Origin: Triatoma infestans
Lineage: Eukaryota; Arthropoda; Insecta; Hemiptera; Reduviidae
Direction of reading: 5' to 3'
DNA length: 64,000 bases
Assembly (NCBI GenBank): GCA_011037195.1
Contig: JAAEAF010004340.1
Location: 54,836 to 118,835 of the forward strand
Shown: piece by piece, positions 40,813 to 52,119 of the stretch
Position numbering within the stretch: the first letter of the stretch is position 1
Layout: the number at the start of each line of letters is the position of its first letter
Program-made: the position numbers and the translations under genes
The notes under the pieces: model-generated
What the model was told of the DNA's origin: nothing
What the model saw: only the letters and a program-made list of their open reading frames with translations
Database searches by the model: none

Positions 40813-43458
40813 GAAGAAGAAGAAGAAAGTCTTTATTTCCAAATAATTTCAAAATAACACAATACACCTTTTGTAAAAATAAAAATACAAAAATAATGAT
40901 AATAATGAACTAAAATAGTTTGTAAATAGCTAATACAATAAAGACAACAACATGGTCAATGACCGTCCGTGGAGTCTGTTTTGTAAGAAATTATCAATTA
41001 CAAATTAAAGTCTTTGATTTGTTGTTTAATTAGTGAGATATAGAAAATTTTTATTCTCAATCAAAGTTATTGATCTGACAAATTTAAAAAGAGTTTTATT
41101 TAAAATTATTTTATTTGATTTTTACCCCTGGACTTTACTATTTTTATTAATTATATTTACAAATTACGGTTAATTGTATTTGTATATATACATTTTTCCT
41201 CTCTCTCTCTTTTTCCTTTTAAACAAAAAATAAAAATAAATAACATAAATAAATTTATTGAGAAAGGATTCAAGTAGTTAATATTTCAACTAGAGAGCGA
41301 TACTTGACGGGCGTACGCCGCTTTACAATATCCTTCTAGCGCAACCCAATCTTTACCGTTCAGGTATTCTATTAACCTTATTTTACAGACCGACGAGGAT
41401 CCAAACCAAACTCGGCGAATTTCGCCCCAATGCTGGGCAGACCGCCAGAAAATGGTACAGATCCTCATTCTCTTCTTGATCGCACAGTGTACACTCTAGG
41501 TCGCTCGACTTAAAGAATTTATATCGTAGCGGCAAGAGATCACCTCTGATTTTAAATAACCACCTGATCGTTTGGAGTGGTTGATCGTGTCTTATGTACA
41601 TTTTATCTAACAGGTTATACTGTAATGTTTTATAAAATGGATGAGTGTTGCTATCTATTATTTTCGACTGAATATTATTATCAAATTCGCATTGTAAACA
41701 ATGAATAAGAGTACTAAACATATTTTTCCAAAAATATATATTATTACTTATATTTAAATTTAGAACTGTATCAATATTAAATTTTGAGATATAGCCTTTA
41801 ATTTCTGAGAACCAAAAAATATTTTTCCTAATTATTTCCAGTGCCAAAATTTTGGGATATCTATTGTCAGGGAGTTGAAGAATTCTTAATAAATAATTGT
41901 AATGAAGCTTTAATGTATACAGAAAAACTGGAGACAGTTTGGTTTCAAAGTGTATGAACGCTAAAGGCGTATATTTAGGGCATCTGAATAATTTTTTTAC
42001 GAAGAAGTATAAAAGTCTCTCCACTTCGTCATACTTATTCCAACCCCAGACCTGTGCCGCATAACAGATCATAGATCTGCAAACAGTATTAAAAATGCGA
42101 AGTTTTGTAGAGTAAGTTATGCTTTTGTTTTCAATGAATTGAGACCACACTGTATTTAGCGTTATTTTGGCTTTAGTGAGTTTGTTTTTTAGGTGTTTAG
42201 TCATGGATAAGGTAGGAGTGAGTATTAATCCTAAATATTTGTATTCATTAACGACTTCGATTCTGCGCTCCTAAAAACCATTTTTCTTAGCTGATCTACC
42301 GCCATTTCTAAAAACCATAACTTTAGACCTGCCTAGATTGATCTTCAAGCTCCACACTGGCAGTAACGGTCTAAGGAATTGATCATGAGTTTGGAGAGAT
42401 AACGGGGTCTGAGGCTAGAAGAACGATATCGTCGGCATATGCCAACAACTGATTTTATAGCATTCATTTACTATCACACTTCTCCCCCCCCCAAAGATAA
42501 CTCTCCAAATCGTTAATAAATAACGAAAACAAACAGGGACTTAACAGGCACACCTGTTTCACCCCTGCCTTAGTTGAAAACGATGGGGAAAGACCACCTC
42601 TACACATCACAGCGGCTACTGTGTTAGTGAGTAAGTTTTTTACATTTGTAACTATTTTAGTGGTGAGCCCTGAAGAATATAATTTATAGATTGAACTGTG
42701 CCTGTCGATATTGTCGAAAGCTGATGAGAAATCAACAAAAAAATGCATAAAGTTTTTGTTTTTTTGTATTTAATTTTAGTCTAATTAGGTTAGTCAGAGT
42801 GAATATGTTGTCTATTGTTGAATAGTTTGCCCTAAAGCCAGCCTGAAATTCGTGTAGTATATTGTTACTATCTGCCCAGTTTGTCAGTCTATTCAAGATA
42901 AATCCTGAGTATAACTTACTGATAGTGTTAGTGAAAGATATGCCCTATAACTGGTTGCCTGATTGCCTTTTTTATACAATGGAAATATTATTGACTCCTT
43001 AAAAGAGGCCGGTATATTAGAAGTTTCGAATAATTTGTTAAATAATAATAAAAGCCTCATTAAGAAATCTTTGGGAGCGTATCTGTAAAATTCATAGCCA
43101 ATCCGGTCAACTCCAGGAGCTTTATTATCTTTACTTTTCTTCAGAACCAGTTCTAACTCTTCCAGAGTAAAAGGCCTACCCAAAATATCACTAACATAGT
43201 AAAGCTCAGCGTAGGATAATTTATTTAATGTTGGAGACGGATTATGTAAGTTTTTAAAATATCGGAACCACTCCTCAGCAGACACATCGCCTACTGACCA
43301 AGTATTGCTCTTCCTAAACACCCTAATTTTCTGCCAAAACTCTTTACTATTTTGTTTTGCACAGTTGTTTAGCACAATCCTCATAATAGAATTTCTTTTT
43401 ACTCAAGCAGAGATTTTTATACTGATAGTTGAAATTTAAATATAATTGTCTATCATAA
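40813..43458 (-). mobile_element. LINE inserted into the Jockey-like element
   Basis: Flanked by the 12-bp duplication cttgtcttagta (40801-40812, 43459-43470). Read on the minus strand it encodes a reverse transcriptase over several frames: KSKDNKAPGVDRIGYEFYR (about 43150-43090), FVDFSSAFDNI (about 42740), GVKQVCLLSPCLFSLFINDL (about 42565-42505), YADD (42439-42428), then thumb and C-terminal zinc segment (CTLCDQEENEDLYHFLAVCP, about 41500-41440), a stop near 41288, and a 3' end of (TTC)n at 40813-40830. 5'-truncated, no endonuclease. Confidence 0.88.
41383..42204 (-). pseudogene. LINE reverse transcriptase C-terminal frame (273 codons)
   Basis: Longest open piece of the nested LINE: from MTKHLKNKLTKAK through CYAAQVWGWNKYDEVERLL to the terminal C-X2-C...H...C motif; the last part shifts frame and continues to 41286. 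A relic rather than an active gene. Confidence 0.85.
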
Positions 43459-44699
43459 CTTGTCTTAGTAAACTGACTGAGAATATTATCCTAAAGCTGT
43501 TACCTCATTCATTGACTGTAACAGTTTACTATCATGTTGTCAGTTTGGTTTGCTGCTTAAACACTCGACTACTGCACAATAGCTAGAGTAACTGACTTGA
43601 TTCTGACATACAGACATACAATTTGAACAAACATACAGGGATGAATGGCTTTCATAGATGTAGAAAAGGCCTTCGATTGTGTTTGGCACGATGGCCTTAT
43701 CTACAATTTAATCCAATACAGCTTGCCCATATATCTAATTTATTTTGTCAAAAGTTTCTCAACTAATAGAAAATTCCGTGTCTCTCTCGGTAGTTTTTTT
43801 CAGGTGAAAGGTCAATTGCCGCTGGTGTTCCTCTAGGATCAGTCCTGGGGCCAACACTGTTAAATATTTTTATCAATGACGTGGCTAAATTAAAGTTGAA
43901 ATCAAACTGCTGTCTATATGCTGACGATGCTCTTTCCGAGTTGATATACAATAGCCAACCATTTGTTCATAGCCGTTCAAAAAACCTTTGATTACTTTAA
44001 TAAATGGAGAATCAGGCCAAATAATACTAAGACTGAAGCAATTTTATTTACACACAGGAGGCCGGCCACATCTGACTCATTTTGTCAAAGTTAATGCCTT
44101 GGGCCAAAGCAGTTAAATTTCTCGGGCTGGTATTAGTCTCAAAGCTGACGTTCACAAAACATGTTAATACAGTATGTGACAAATCTGTAGGCGTCATGTG
44201 CAGTCTATTTCCACTCTTAAACAGACATTCTAACCTGAATTTTCTGAACAAAAAATTAATATATTGTCTGTACATACGTTCAATTTTATTATGTGCGGCT
44301 CCTGTCTGGTCAAACACTTGTCCTACTGTAAGTACGGAAAATTACAAATGTCTCAGATTGGTTGGATCTATTTCCCAGATAGACACCTATCGATTATATG
44401 CATGCTGCCAGCATATCAACTTTTATTTATAATCTTACACAAAAATTCATCACCTCTTGTGAAAACAGTCCCTATGCTCATATAGCAAACATTGTTAACT
44501 ACAATCTAAGTTCTTTGAATTATAAAAAATATAAACATAAGAGGCTTAACACATTCTGCTTTAATTTATTGTGTAGATTAAGTTTTTTTTAGTTTATTTG
44601 TTCTTTATATAATCTATTAAAGCTTATTTTAATTTGTGTAAATAGGGAAGCGTGTAGATTGTACATAGGCACAGGAGCCTGAAACCTCTTTCTTCCAGT

Positions 44700-45475
44700 T
44701 GTATTTATTTATTTATTAGGGGTATAATATAATATAAAATAACTATAATAACAACTCTGTAACAAACAGAGAAAATTACACTAAATACTCACTGCTTAAT
44801 GTTGCAATAATACATTTACAAAACTTAAATAATTTAGACTCAAACCAATTAAATATTAATTCTTTGTCTCAAGCAATTTACAATGTAAAGATAAAACACA
44901 ATTCAATTTATCTATGGATTGAATGTCTAATATGGAGGCAATTTGAAAGTTTGTAGCTTCTCTATGAATGATATACGGTAATATAAATTGATCTCTGTAT
45001 TGTTGATTATGAGAACATGACAACAGGAAATGAACAACATTGTCTCTTACGCCGGAATTACAATATTTACAGACTTCATTATTTAAATTGTACTTAGAAC
45101 CCTTTAAATAAAGGCGGGTATCTCTTTTAAATGCTAAAACGAATTTGACAGATAATCCTAATTTTGTTAATATAAACATTGGAGTTTAAATAAAAATTAT
45201 TTAAATCGAAAGTACCTAAATTTCTATAGTAAAAATTGAAGGTAGAATTGATTACTTTATCTGTATCGTAACTAATGGCATTGTTATTAAAGATTGTAAT
45301 TAAATGGTAGAAGTGTGATTCCGCAAGTGAACTGTCCTGAGATTGCCACAGGTGATCTCCGCCCCAATTATTGAAAGATATGACCGCATTTCACAAGCCC
45401 AGTTAAATGGTACTGTAACACTATCTGCCAAAGATACTAAATCTAATGTAAAACATGATTTGGGGAATACTTTCA
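44700..45475 (-). pseudogene. LINE 3' fragment, minus strand
   Basis: Open frame 45179-44856 includes CKYCNSGVRDNVVHFLLSC, matching the family at 21900-22482, and its tail is (AATA)n on the minus strand at 44700-44720. It abuts the end of the plus-strand Jockey element. Confidence 0.75.
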
Positions 45476-45519
45476 TCAGACATTTTTAACAAGAATATCC
45501 ACCATTTAAGCATTTTTTT

Positions 45520-46548
45520 ACTTTCTCTTACTCCTAGTAAGAGGAAGTATTGTAATCGTGTCAAATTTTCGATATCGAGTTTTCACTGGAAATATCCGTT
45601 TTGAGGTCCCCTGAGTCCAAAAAAGTGGTTTTTAGCAAATGGTCTGTGTGTGTGTGTGTCTGTGTGTGTGTGTGTGTCTGTGTGTGTGTGTCTGTGTATG
45701 TGAACAGCATAGCTCAAAAACGAAAAAATCGTAGAAAGTTGAAATTTGATATTCCGTTTAGAGGTCACCATGGGATCTGACTGTACGTTATCTGTAAAAT
45801 TCCTCAACCGGAAGTACCACTTTACTAGTTGGATTTTTTACTTTTTTGCGATTTTCTCAAAAATGGCTCCGACGATTTTCTTTAAACTTTAAACATCAAC
45901 CACACATACAAAGAGCTACAACTTTTATTAGAAACATTTCTCCGGGAAAATGCATTGAAGGGCACTTTTGGGGGAGGGGTGGGGTTAGGTTTCCATCTAA
46001 AGTGCTATTTCAGTTTATTAGACAATTCTGCCATCTAAATAATGTTAATTAGAATTAAATATGTTGTTGAAATTCCGAGTTTGAAAAAATCGGATAACCG
46101 GAAGTGCGTTTACTTTACCACTTTACTAAATGATTTTATTCACTTTTTCGCAATTTTCTCAAAAATGGCTTTGACGATTTTTTTGAAACTTCGTATATAA
46201 ACTAAACATGCAAAGATCTACAACTTTTATCTAAAACATTTCTCTGGGAAATTTCTTTTAAGAGCACTTTTAGGGGAGGGGTGGGGTTAGATTTTCATCA
46301 AAGTGGTATCCTAGTTCATTATACAATTCTATCATCCAAACATAATTAGTTAGAAATAAATAGATGGCTGAAATTCCGAGTTTCAAGAAAATTAGTAAAC
46401 CGGAAGTGCGCTTTTACTGTACAGTTTTTTCAGTTTTCGACGAATTTCATTAAATTTGGTACACAAACTATAAAATTTGTCAATTATCATTTTGAGAACT
46501 GGAGTAAGAGAAAGTTGTGTGAGTGTTTCACACCAGATTTTTTTTTTT
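45520..46548. repeat. Repeat A, complete copy with internal tandem units
   Basis: Inverted termini actttctcttactcc / ggagtaagagaaagt, a (GT)n-rich tract at 45640-45705, and about two and a half internal units of roughly 290 bp (starting near 45808, 46095 and 46398), each with ccggaagt, aaaatggct, aagggcactttt and gggtggggtta phrases. No protein. Probably a non-autonomous DNA element; superfamily unknown. Confidence 0.75.
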
Positions 46549-46564
46549 AAACTTTGACTTGGGT

Positions 46565-47035
46565 ATGGCACCGGCCGGTTGCCAATCTTACATAAGCATC
46601 TGGCGTATTTAAAGGAAGATGGAGCAATCTCTTTATAAAACCCAGCTGCCCGCGTTCCAAGGATATGCGTATACTGACAAGTCCTCAGACTTACAAGTTC
46701 GTAATAAATTCATAACGACTGAATTGGCTGCATTACTTTTAGACAAAAACATAGTTTCCAGATCTATAAAATGTTCCAGATTTATAAAAAGGCACACCAA
46801 GATAATTAAAATTACCAATAACACTAATTTCCGATTTATCTAATTTAAAAGACTTCAGTTTAGACATTAGTTCCATCTTTTTGAAAAGGAAGTATTTTCG
46901 TTTTATTGGCATTAACTGTTAAGCCATTTTCTGAACAATATTTATCGTAATATGTTTAAATTAATTTGAGTTTGGTGCCATGGTTGAAGCCAAAATAGCA
47001 ATTTCGTCCGCACTTAGCAACATGATAAGATTTTT
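46565..47035 (-). pseudogene. LINE reverse-transcriptase fragment
   Basis: Minus-strand pieces LLSADEIAILAS (a damaged YADD box, about 47020-46990), a KSFKLDKSEISVI / FNYLGVPF block (about 46850-46790) and AYPWNAGSWVL (about 46660-46630). Truncated at both ends. Confidence 0.65.
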
Positions 47036-47042
47036 CGGCATG

Positions 47043-47094
47043 ATCGTTTCTCGGCCTTCTGCTAAGATCAAAGTATAGTATCTGTTCTTTCAGT
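47043..47094 (+). pseudogene. U2 snRNA 5' fragment
   Basis: Matches the first about 53 nt of animal U2 snRNA: atcg.ttctcggcctt.tg, ctaagatcaaag, tagtatctgttctt..cag. A base change in the branch-point recognition stretch and loss of everything downstream mark it as a pseudogene. Confidence 0.85.
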
Positions 47095-47099
47095 TGTAT

Positions 47100-48300
47100 T
47101 GTTTTTTATGATATTATTTGTAAATAAACTTATTCTTAATCTTATTTCTATTATTCGTTTAAATAACAAATAAAATATGTTAATTAGTGATTTACAAGCA
47201 CTAAATAATCTAAATAAAAAAAATAAAAAAATAAAAAAATATTCTATAAAACTTGAGCATATTGGTTTGAATGTAATGTGAACCTTTATCGGTCGTCGTT
47301 GTCGTCGTCTTTCTACATAGAAATTTCTTTTAGATTTTAATTCAAAGATTTATTTCGAAAGTCCGGCCAGGAGGGGCGGTCTTACACGTTCGCATTTTGC
47401 TTCTTGTTATTCCATTCAGGCAAAAGGATAAAATGTCGCGATAAAAAATTCCACCTCTTCAGTTCCCGCCCCGCCTATAACTACCCTACTCTAGTCATCG
47501 ACGCCACCACCTTTTCCCTCCTTTTGGTCGCAGTTTCTGTCCTATAGACAAGGCCGGTGGTAAGGGATCTATGCTTCTCCATTGCCTTCCTGGTTGTGTG
47601 TTGGAAAAATAAGTAAGGAGTGTATGCCAGGGAAAGGGGATGGAGAAGCTATTGATTCTATATAGGTAAGCTACCTCTCCTCCTCCTTCTCCACTAACTC
47701 ACTTCTTCTCTCCGCCATGGTTAACCGTCCTCCCCCCCCCATGTACCCAGGTATTATAGAATTCTCCTTGCGATCTGACTAACTGGGAATGGGTCACTTA
47801 GGCCCTAGGGTCAGCCTGGTGGGGCTGGCTGTGTCCCAGCGAGAGCTGCCTCCAGCCTCTTTCTCTTAACAAGCCCTCAACTGCTGTTGTGGGAAGAACA
47901 ATACCCCCCGCCCCCACCCCCCAAATACTTGGTTTTGTACCTTTCTTCTAGTTTTGCCTTATTGAACCAAAACTTTTTCCATTATTTCAAATATTTTTTC
48001 CCCCCCCAAAAAATAGTGGATAAGATTTTGTAGAATTACATCTCGTTATCTTTAAACTAACATCAACCAATGAAGAACGAATTTTTTTTTATTTTGTCTG
48101 TTTTTTTTATTTATATATTTAGCATAATTTTTTTTTAAATAATCATCATGGTGAAATAAATATTCTAATGTCGATATTCAAATAATTGCTCAAAAGAATA
48201 TTGTGATCTAGTAAAATTACAAATGGGAATTCTCACTGGAAATATATGTTTGAGACCTCGTACAAGAAAAAATAAATAAATAAACTAATAAATAAATAAT
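47100..48300. other. Unassigned, with a GC-richer block
   Basis: 47370-47960 is clearly richer in GC than its surroundings, with C-rich runs, and reads like old LTR or untranslated sequence. No frame or RNA that I recognise. No coding sequence to 48300. Confidence 0.3.
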
Positions 48301-48301
48301 A

Positions 48302-49868
48302 GTGTAGGGTGGGGCTTGTTGTTACAAATTTCAGTTAAACATTTTTTTAATTGCTGCATGTTGCACTAAAAATTGCTGAAAATTGATTAATTTGTTGTCT
48401 CATTTATTTCTACTAATTATATATTTTTTTGAGATTTTTCAAAATGAAGTAACATTTTCAAAAAATTCAAATACTATTAAAATGTGCAAACTGTAACAAT
48501 GTACCCTTCGGTGGGGGTTGTTGTTTACATGCGTGGAGGGTAAGTTGTTACAATGTATAAAATACATATTTGGGTGTAAATTTACGGAAATAAAACTGAA
48601 ATATGTTCAATAAACAAATTATCAGATCTTTATTATTAATAATAATAGCAGCTTGATTATGATCTAAACATGGATTATTACAAACTTAAATGCTTGAACA
48701 TTCCATTCTCTTTCTATTCACTGTCACTACCCATTCACAAAGTCCGTGTGACAATTAATGGCAAATATATCTAGGGTCATTTTGAACACATTTTGAATGG
48801 GCCCATCTTTAGCACTGCCTACATTCAACACCAATTTTCTCCATCTCATGACTGCGACCATGGTTTTAGACATTTCAAGCACACATCCAGTCCTCATCTT
48901 CTTCGCCGGAACTTGATGATGGCAAATGTTTTTTTTTTTTTTTTTTGATTCTTGTTCGCTGCTTTGGAGACACAGATTTTTCCTTTTATTAGAATTACCA
49001 AATTTCTCGTTTTTCTTGTTTTTGGCTTCAATTCTTTTTAAGATCTGCCGTGATTTGATTTAAGATATACAGTGGGGCAAGTTGTTACACTGTAACATCT
49101 AACCCCACTAACGATACTTCACTAATTAACCGTAAACACATAGATTAAAAGAATATTAGCGCAACCATATTGGATTGAAATTGTTGTTAAGGATGTATGA
49201 ATTGTAGTGTATTGTGATTCCTGAGGTATGTAGTAGATGTCTTGAAGAGGGCGGAAGTTAGTTTAGACGTATAATAATCTTGAAGACGTACTGAAGTATA
49301 ATCCTCCCCTCTTCCAATGGGGCGAAGTTTATATCAGTGTTAGCAACACTCATACCAAGACATCTGTCCTAGTGTGCGACCTTGGTTAGTTCGGTGACCA
49401 GCGATTTAGGTCAGTGGCCAGCTTATCGGTGCTTGCTTTGATGTAAACTATTAACCCTTGGTTTTGTTTGATTGGCCGCGGCCTTGTCTTGAAGACACTA
49501 GTTATAAATTATTCTTTCTTTGTTATGTGTTGTGAAGGTTTGACATTGCTATGACCTTGCCATGTCATTACAGAATTATCAGCATAAGTATGAAATAACA
49601 GCATAAAGTAACCTTTAGTAGTTTTCAGATCACAGCTTTCGGTTTTCAATAATAAAATGTAGTAGCTTTCACTATGATATTTCGAGGAAAGTCACACAAT
49701 GCCGCCATATGCAATAGAATCTTAGCAGGAATTGGTTACAACAAGTAGCACTCGCATATCTTTTCAACTTTGACCACTTAGGAAGTGATTCTCTCAGCCG
49801 ATTTTTTTTTAAAATTACACTGTAATAACATGTACCCTATAACAACAAGCCCCACCACCTTCCCCTAC
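48302..49868 (-). mobile_element. Pogo-like DNA transposon relic
   Basis: Inverted ends share tggggcttgttgtta (48310-48324, reverse complement 49840-49854) and gtaggg at the outside. Related gttgttac phrases recur inside (about 48500-48555 and 49075-49095). The minus strand at about 49060-48740 gives a basic stretch, EEDEDWMCA and WAHSKCVQNDPRYICH, like the zinc-binding C terminus on many DDE_1 (pogo/Tigger) transposases. The catalytic domain is gone. Confidence 0.6.
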
Positions 49869-50169
49869 ATGCTTTTAGCGATTCTGTGTGTGAAGAATGT
49901 ATGTATATGTCTTCTGTCAATATCTTTGAATAAAATCAATCAAAAATTGCATGAAGCTTAAACTTGATATTCTGCTTAGAAGGATCCAATATGAAGAAGA
50001 TTTACATCAAAATTCGTCAGCAACAAGTGGAACTTTACTGATTTTTTTCTCTTTTAAAGAAAACTGCTCCAATGATTTTCTTCAAACTTCGTATACTCTC
50101 TACACACATAAGTATCTATCACTTTTATTTAAAACATTTTCCTAAGAAAGTTGAGTTTCCCAGGAAATG

Positions 50170-51110
50170 TTCTGGGAGAAGAGGTTTTTTAAAAAAATCT
50201 TTATTCATGCTACAATCAGCGCGATAGCGCTATAAGTAACAATCATACAAAGAACATGAATACAAAATGAGTGGAGAAGCTACCCAATGGTAACACTCCA
50301 AAACTATACACAATCAGTATTGACTCTATTCACTTGAGAGGAGATCACGAAGTCATTGTCTTTTAAGACGTCTAGGAGGGTAATTACGAAGTGTTTGGGA
50401 ACACAGGTGTTGAATTAAAGGGTTTGTATGAGTCTGTAGGTTAATATGGAATTTCATGTAACCGGTTTGGGCGACTTGAACTTGAACACTGAATTAAGCT
50501 CAGTGTGTATGGTTCGGTTGGAGAGACGTAAAAAGGGAGCGTTTAAAATGTTACGGAGGATTCTGGATTGTAGGGATTGGAATCTTTGGAGATTTGAGCA
50601 TTTGGTTGAACCCCATAGTTTTATCCCGTACGCCCAGATAGGCTTTAAAATAGATGTGTAAATTAGTCATTTTGTTGTCTAGGGAGAGTTTAGATCTATT
50701 GTGTCCAGTAGACTTTTAAGTTGTCGAAAGCGTCTGTTTAGTTCTATTCTTTTAAGTCGTGTATGACAATTCCATGTAAGTCTTCGGTCTAAGTAAAGCC
50801 CAAGATAGCGAGCAATGTTGACCACTGGTAAGGGAATTAAGTTTTGGTGGACTGGGGCAAGAGTAATGCGACGTAGAGTGAAGGTAATGTTTTGGGACTT
50901 ATTTTCATTAAGTTTAATGACCCATTTTTTTCAACCAATTTTCTAGGGAGGAGAGGTGGGTTTGTAGGTTTCTATGGGCTGTTACGGGATCATTATTGGA
51001 AGACAGGATAGCAGTATCATCTGCATAGGTGAGAAGAATGGTAAGGATAAAATGTTTGGGATGTCTGCAGTGTATACTGAGTAAAGGATAGGACCTACGA
51101 CCCACAGATT
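50170..51110 (-). pseudogene. Jockey LINE reverse-transcriptase 3' half
   Basis: The minus strand has LLTYADDTAILSSNNDPVTA (about 51035-50975), KKW.IKLNENKSQ (about 50930-50890), ARYLGLYLDRRLTWNCHTRL (about 50805-50745) and a C-terminal GIKLWG segment near 50620, in two or three frames. The 3' end, with an aataaag signal and a T-rich run, is at about 50185-50210. Confidence 0.8.
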
Positions 51111-51111
51111 T

Positions 51112-51890
51112 TCAATTATATTGAGGTCTGGGGAAAGAGCAGGCCAAGCGTTCAGTTTCAATATTATTGTCTTGGAAACAACTTTTTATTGTTTTGGCAT
51201 TATGAATAGGAGCGTTGTCCTGCTGAAAAATATTATTTTCACCATCCATTTAGAGAAACCCATTTTCCGCTTCTTCCAATATGTTTTTGTAAGCTTCGGC
51301 ATTAAGTCTCCGAGGAAAAAACGTTATTTTGCCTTTGTTACGGAAGCCTATGGATGCCCACTACATTATGGACCCGCCATCAATTTCATCCAATCATGGA
51401 AATAATATGAATTCATCAGGACCATCTAAATTAATTTTTTTTTTTTAGCCGAAAAAATCATTTTATTCCATTTTCCGACTCACGACATGTGTTCTCGTGC
51501 AAAATCTAGGCGGCCGGCTTTGTGCCGCTGTTTTAAGACTGGTTTTTATCCTTAATTTTTTTTCTAATCAACTTATCCTAGCTTCTTTAAAACTCTTCTT
51601 ATATTTTCACATTAGTGTGGACACCAACACTTACAACAATAGCCTGAACAAAGAGCGTACAGTTCAAGGCAGCTCTTAAAATTAGTCTTTTTTTCACGTT
51701 TTGTAATAGCCGAAGGCCTGCTTACCTGTTGACCACCCAGCGCCTATTGTTTCCCGAATTTCAAAAAATTTACACTCTGACGAGAAACTCCACTTTATTT
51801 GGCCGTCCACTAGCACCTCTGGCAGACATACCCGATTCCGAAAGAGATTTCCCTCTTCGGAAAAAGACTTCCCTCTTCCCATTGTAAAAA
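51112..51890 (-). pseudogene. Tc1-like transposase relic
   Basis: Minus-strand blocks in order: FILFPWLDEIDGGSIM.WASIGF (about 51410-51350), KITFFPRRLNAEAYKNILEE (about 51330-51270), IFQQDNAPIHNAKTI with catalytic Asp (about 51235-51190), PRPQYN (about 51130). Frameshifts separate them. 51690-51890 holds the likely N-terminal part. Confidence 0.75.
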
Positions 51891-52076
51891 AAAAAAAAAA
51901 AAAATGATTTTTGAATAAAAATGAAATAACAAAACATGGAATACAAATTGTAAGACTGTTCACTGTGTATTAGAAAGAGAATAAAAATTTAACTGCACCA
52001 TTAAGATCGAAAATTCAAGAAAAGCACACCTGAACATTTTGTCCTAGGAAATAATTTATTGTTCACAAATATTGGA

Positions 52077-52077
<1 letters not shown>

Positions 52078-52119
<42 letters not shown>

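Larger units (their letters stand above)
40580..44695 (+). mobile_element. Jockey-like LINE split by another LINE
   Basis: The 5' part (to 40812) encodes GHFPDIWKTAKIIFIPKPGK and SYRPISLLPCLS, reverse-transcriptase motifs. The frame resumes at 43471 with LTE and continues through AFIDVEKAFDCVWHDGL (43645), the YADDA catalytic box (about 43918-43932), a KFLGLVL block (about 44118) and a thumb/C-terminal region to about 44600. Many frameshifts. The intervening 40813-43458 is a nested insert. 5'-truncated. Confidence 0.85.

Noticed and set aside
47043..47094. Functional U2 snRNA gene
   Set aside because: Only the first about 53 nt are present and the branch-point recognition stretch is changed.
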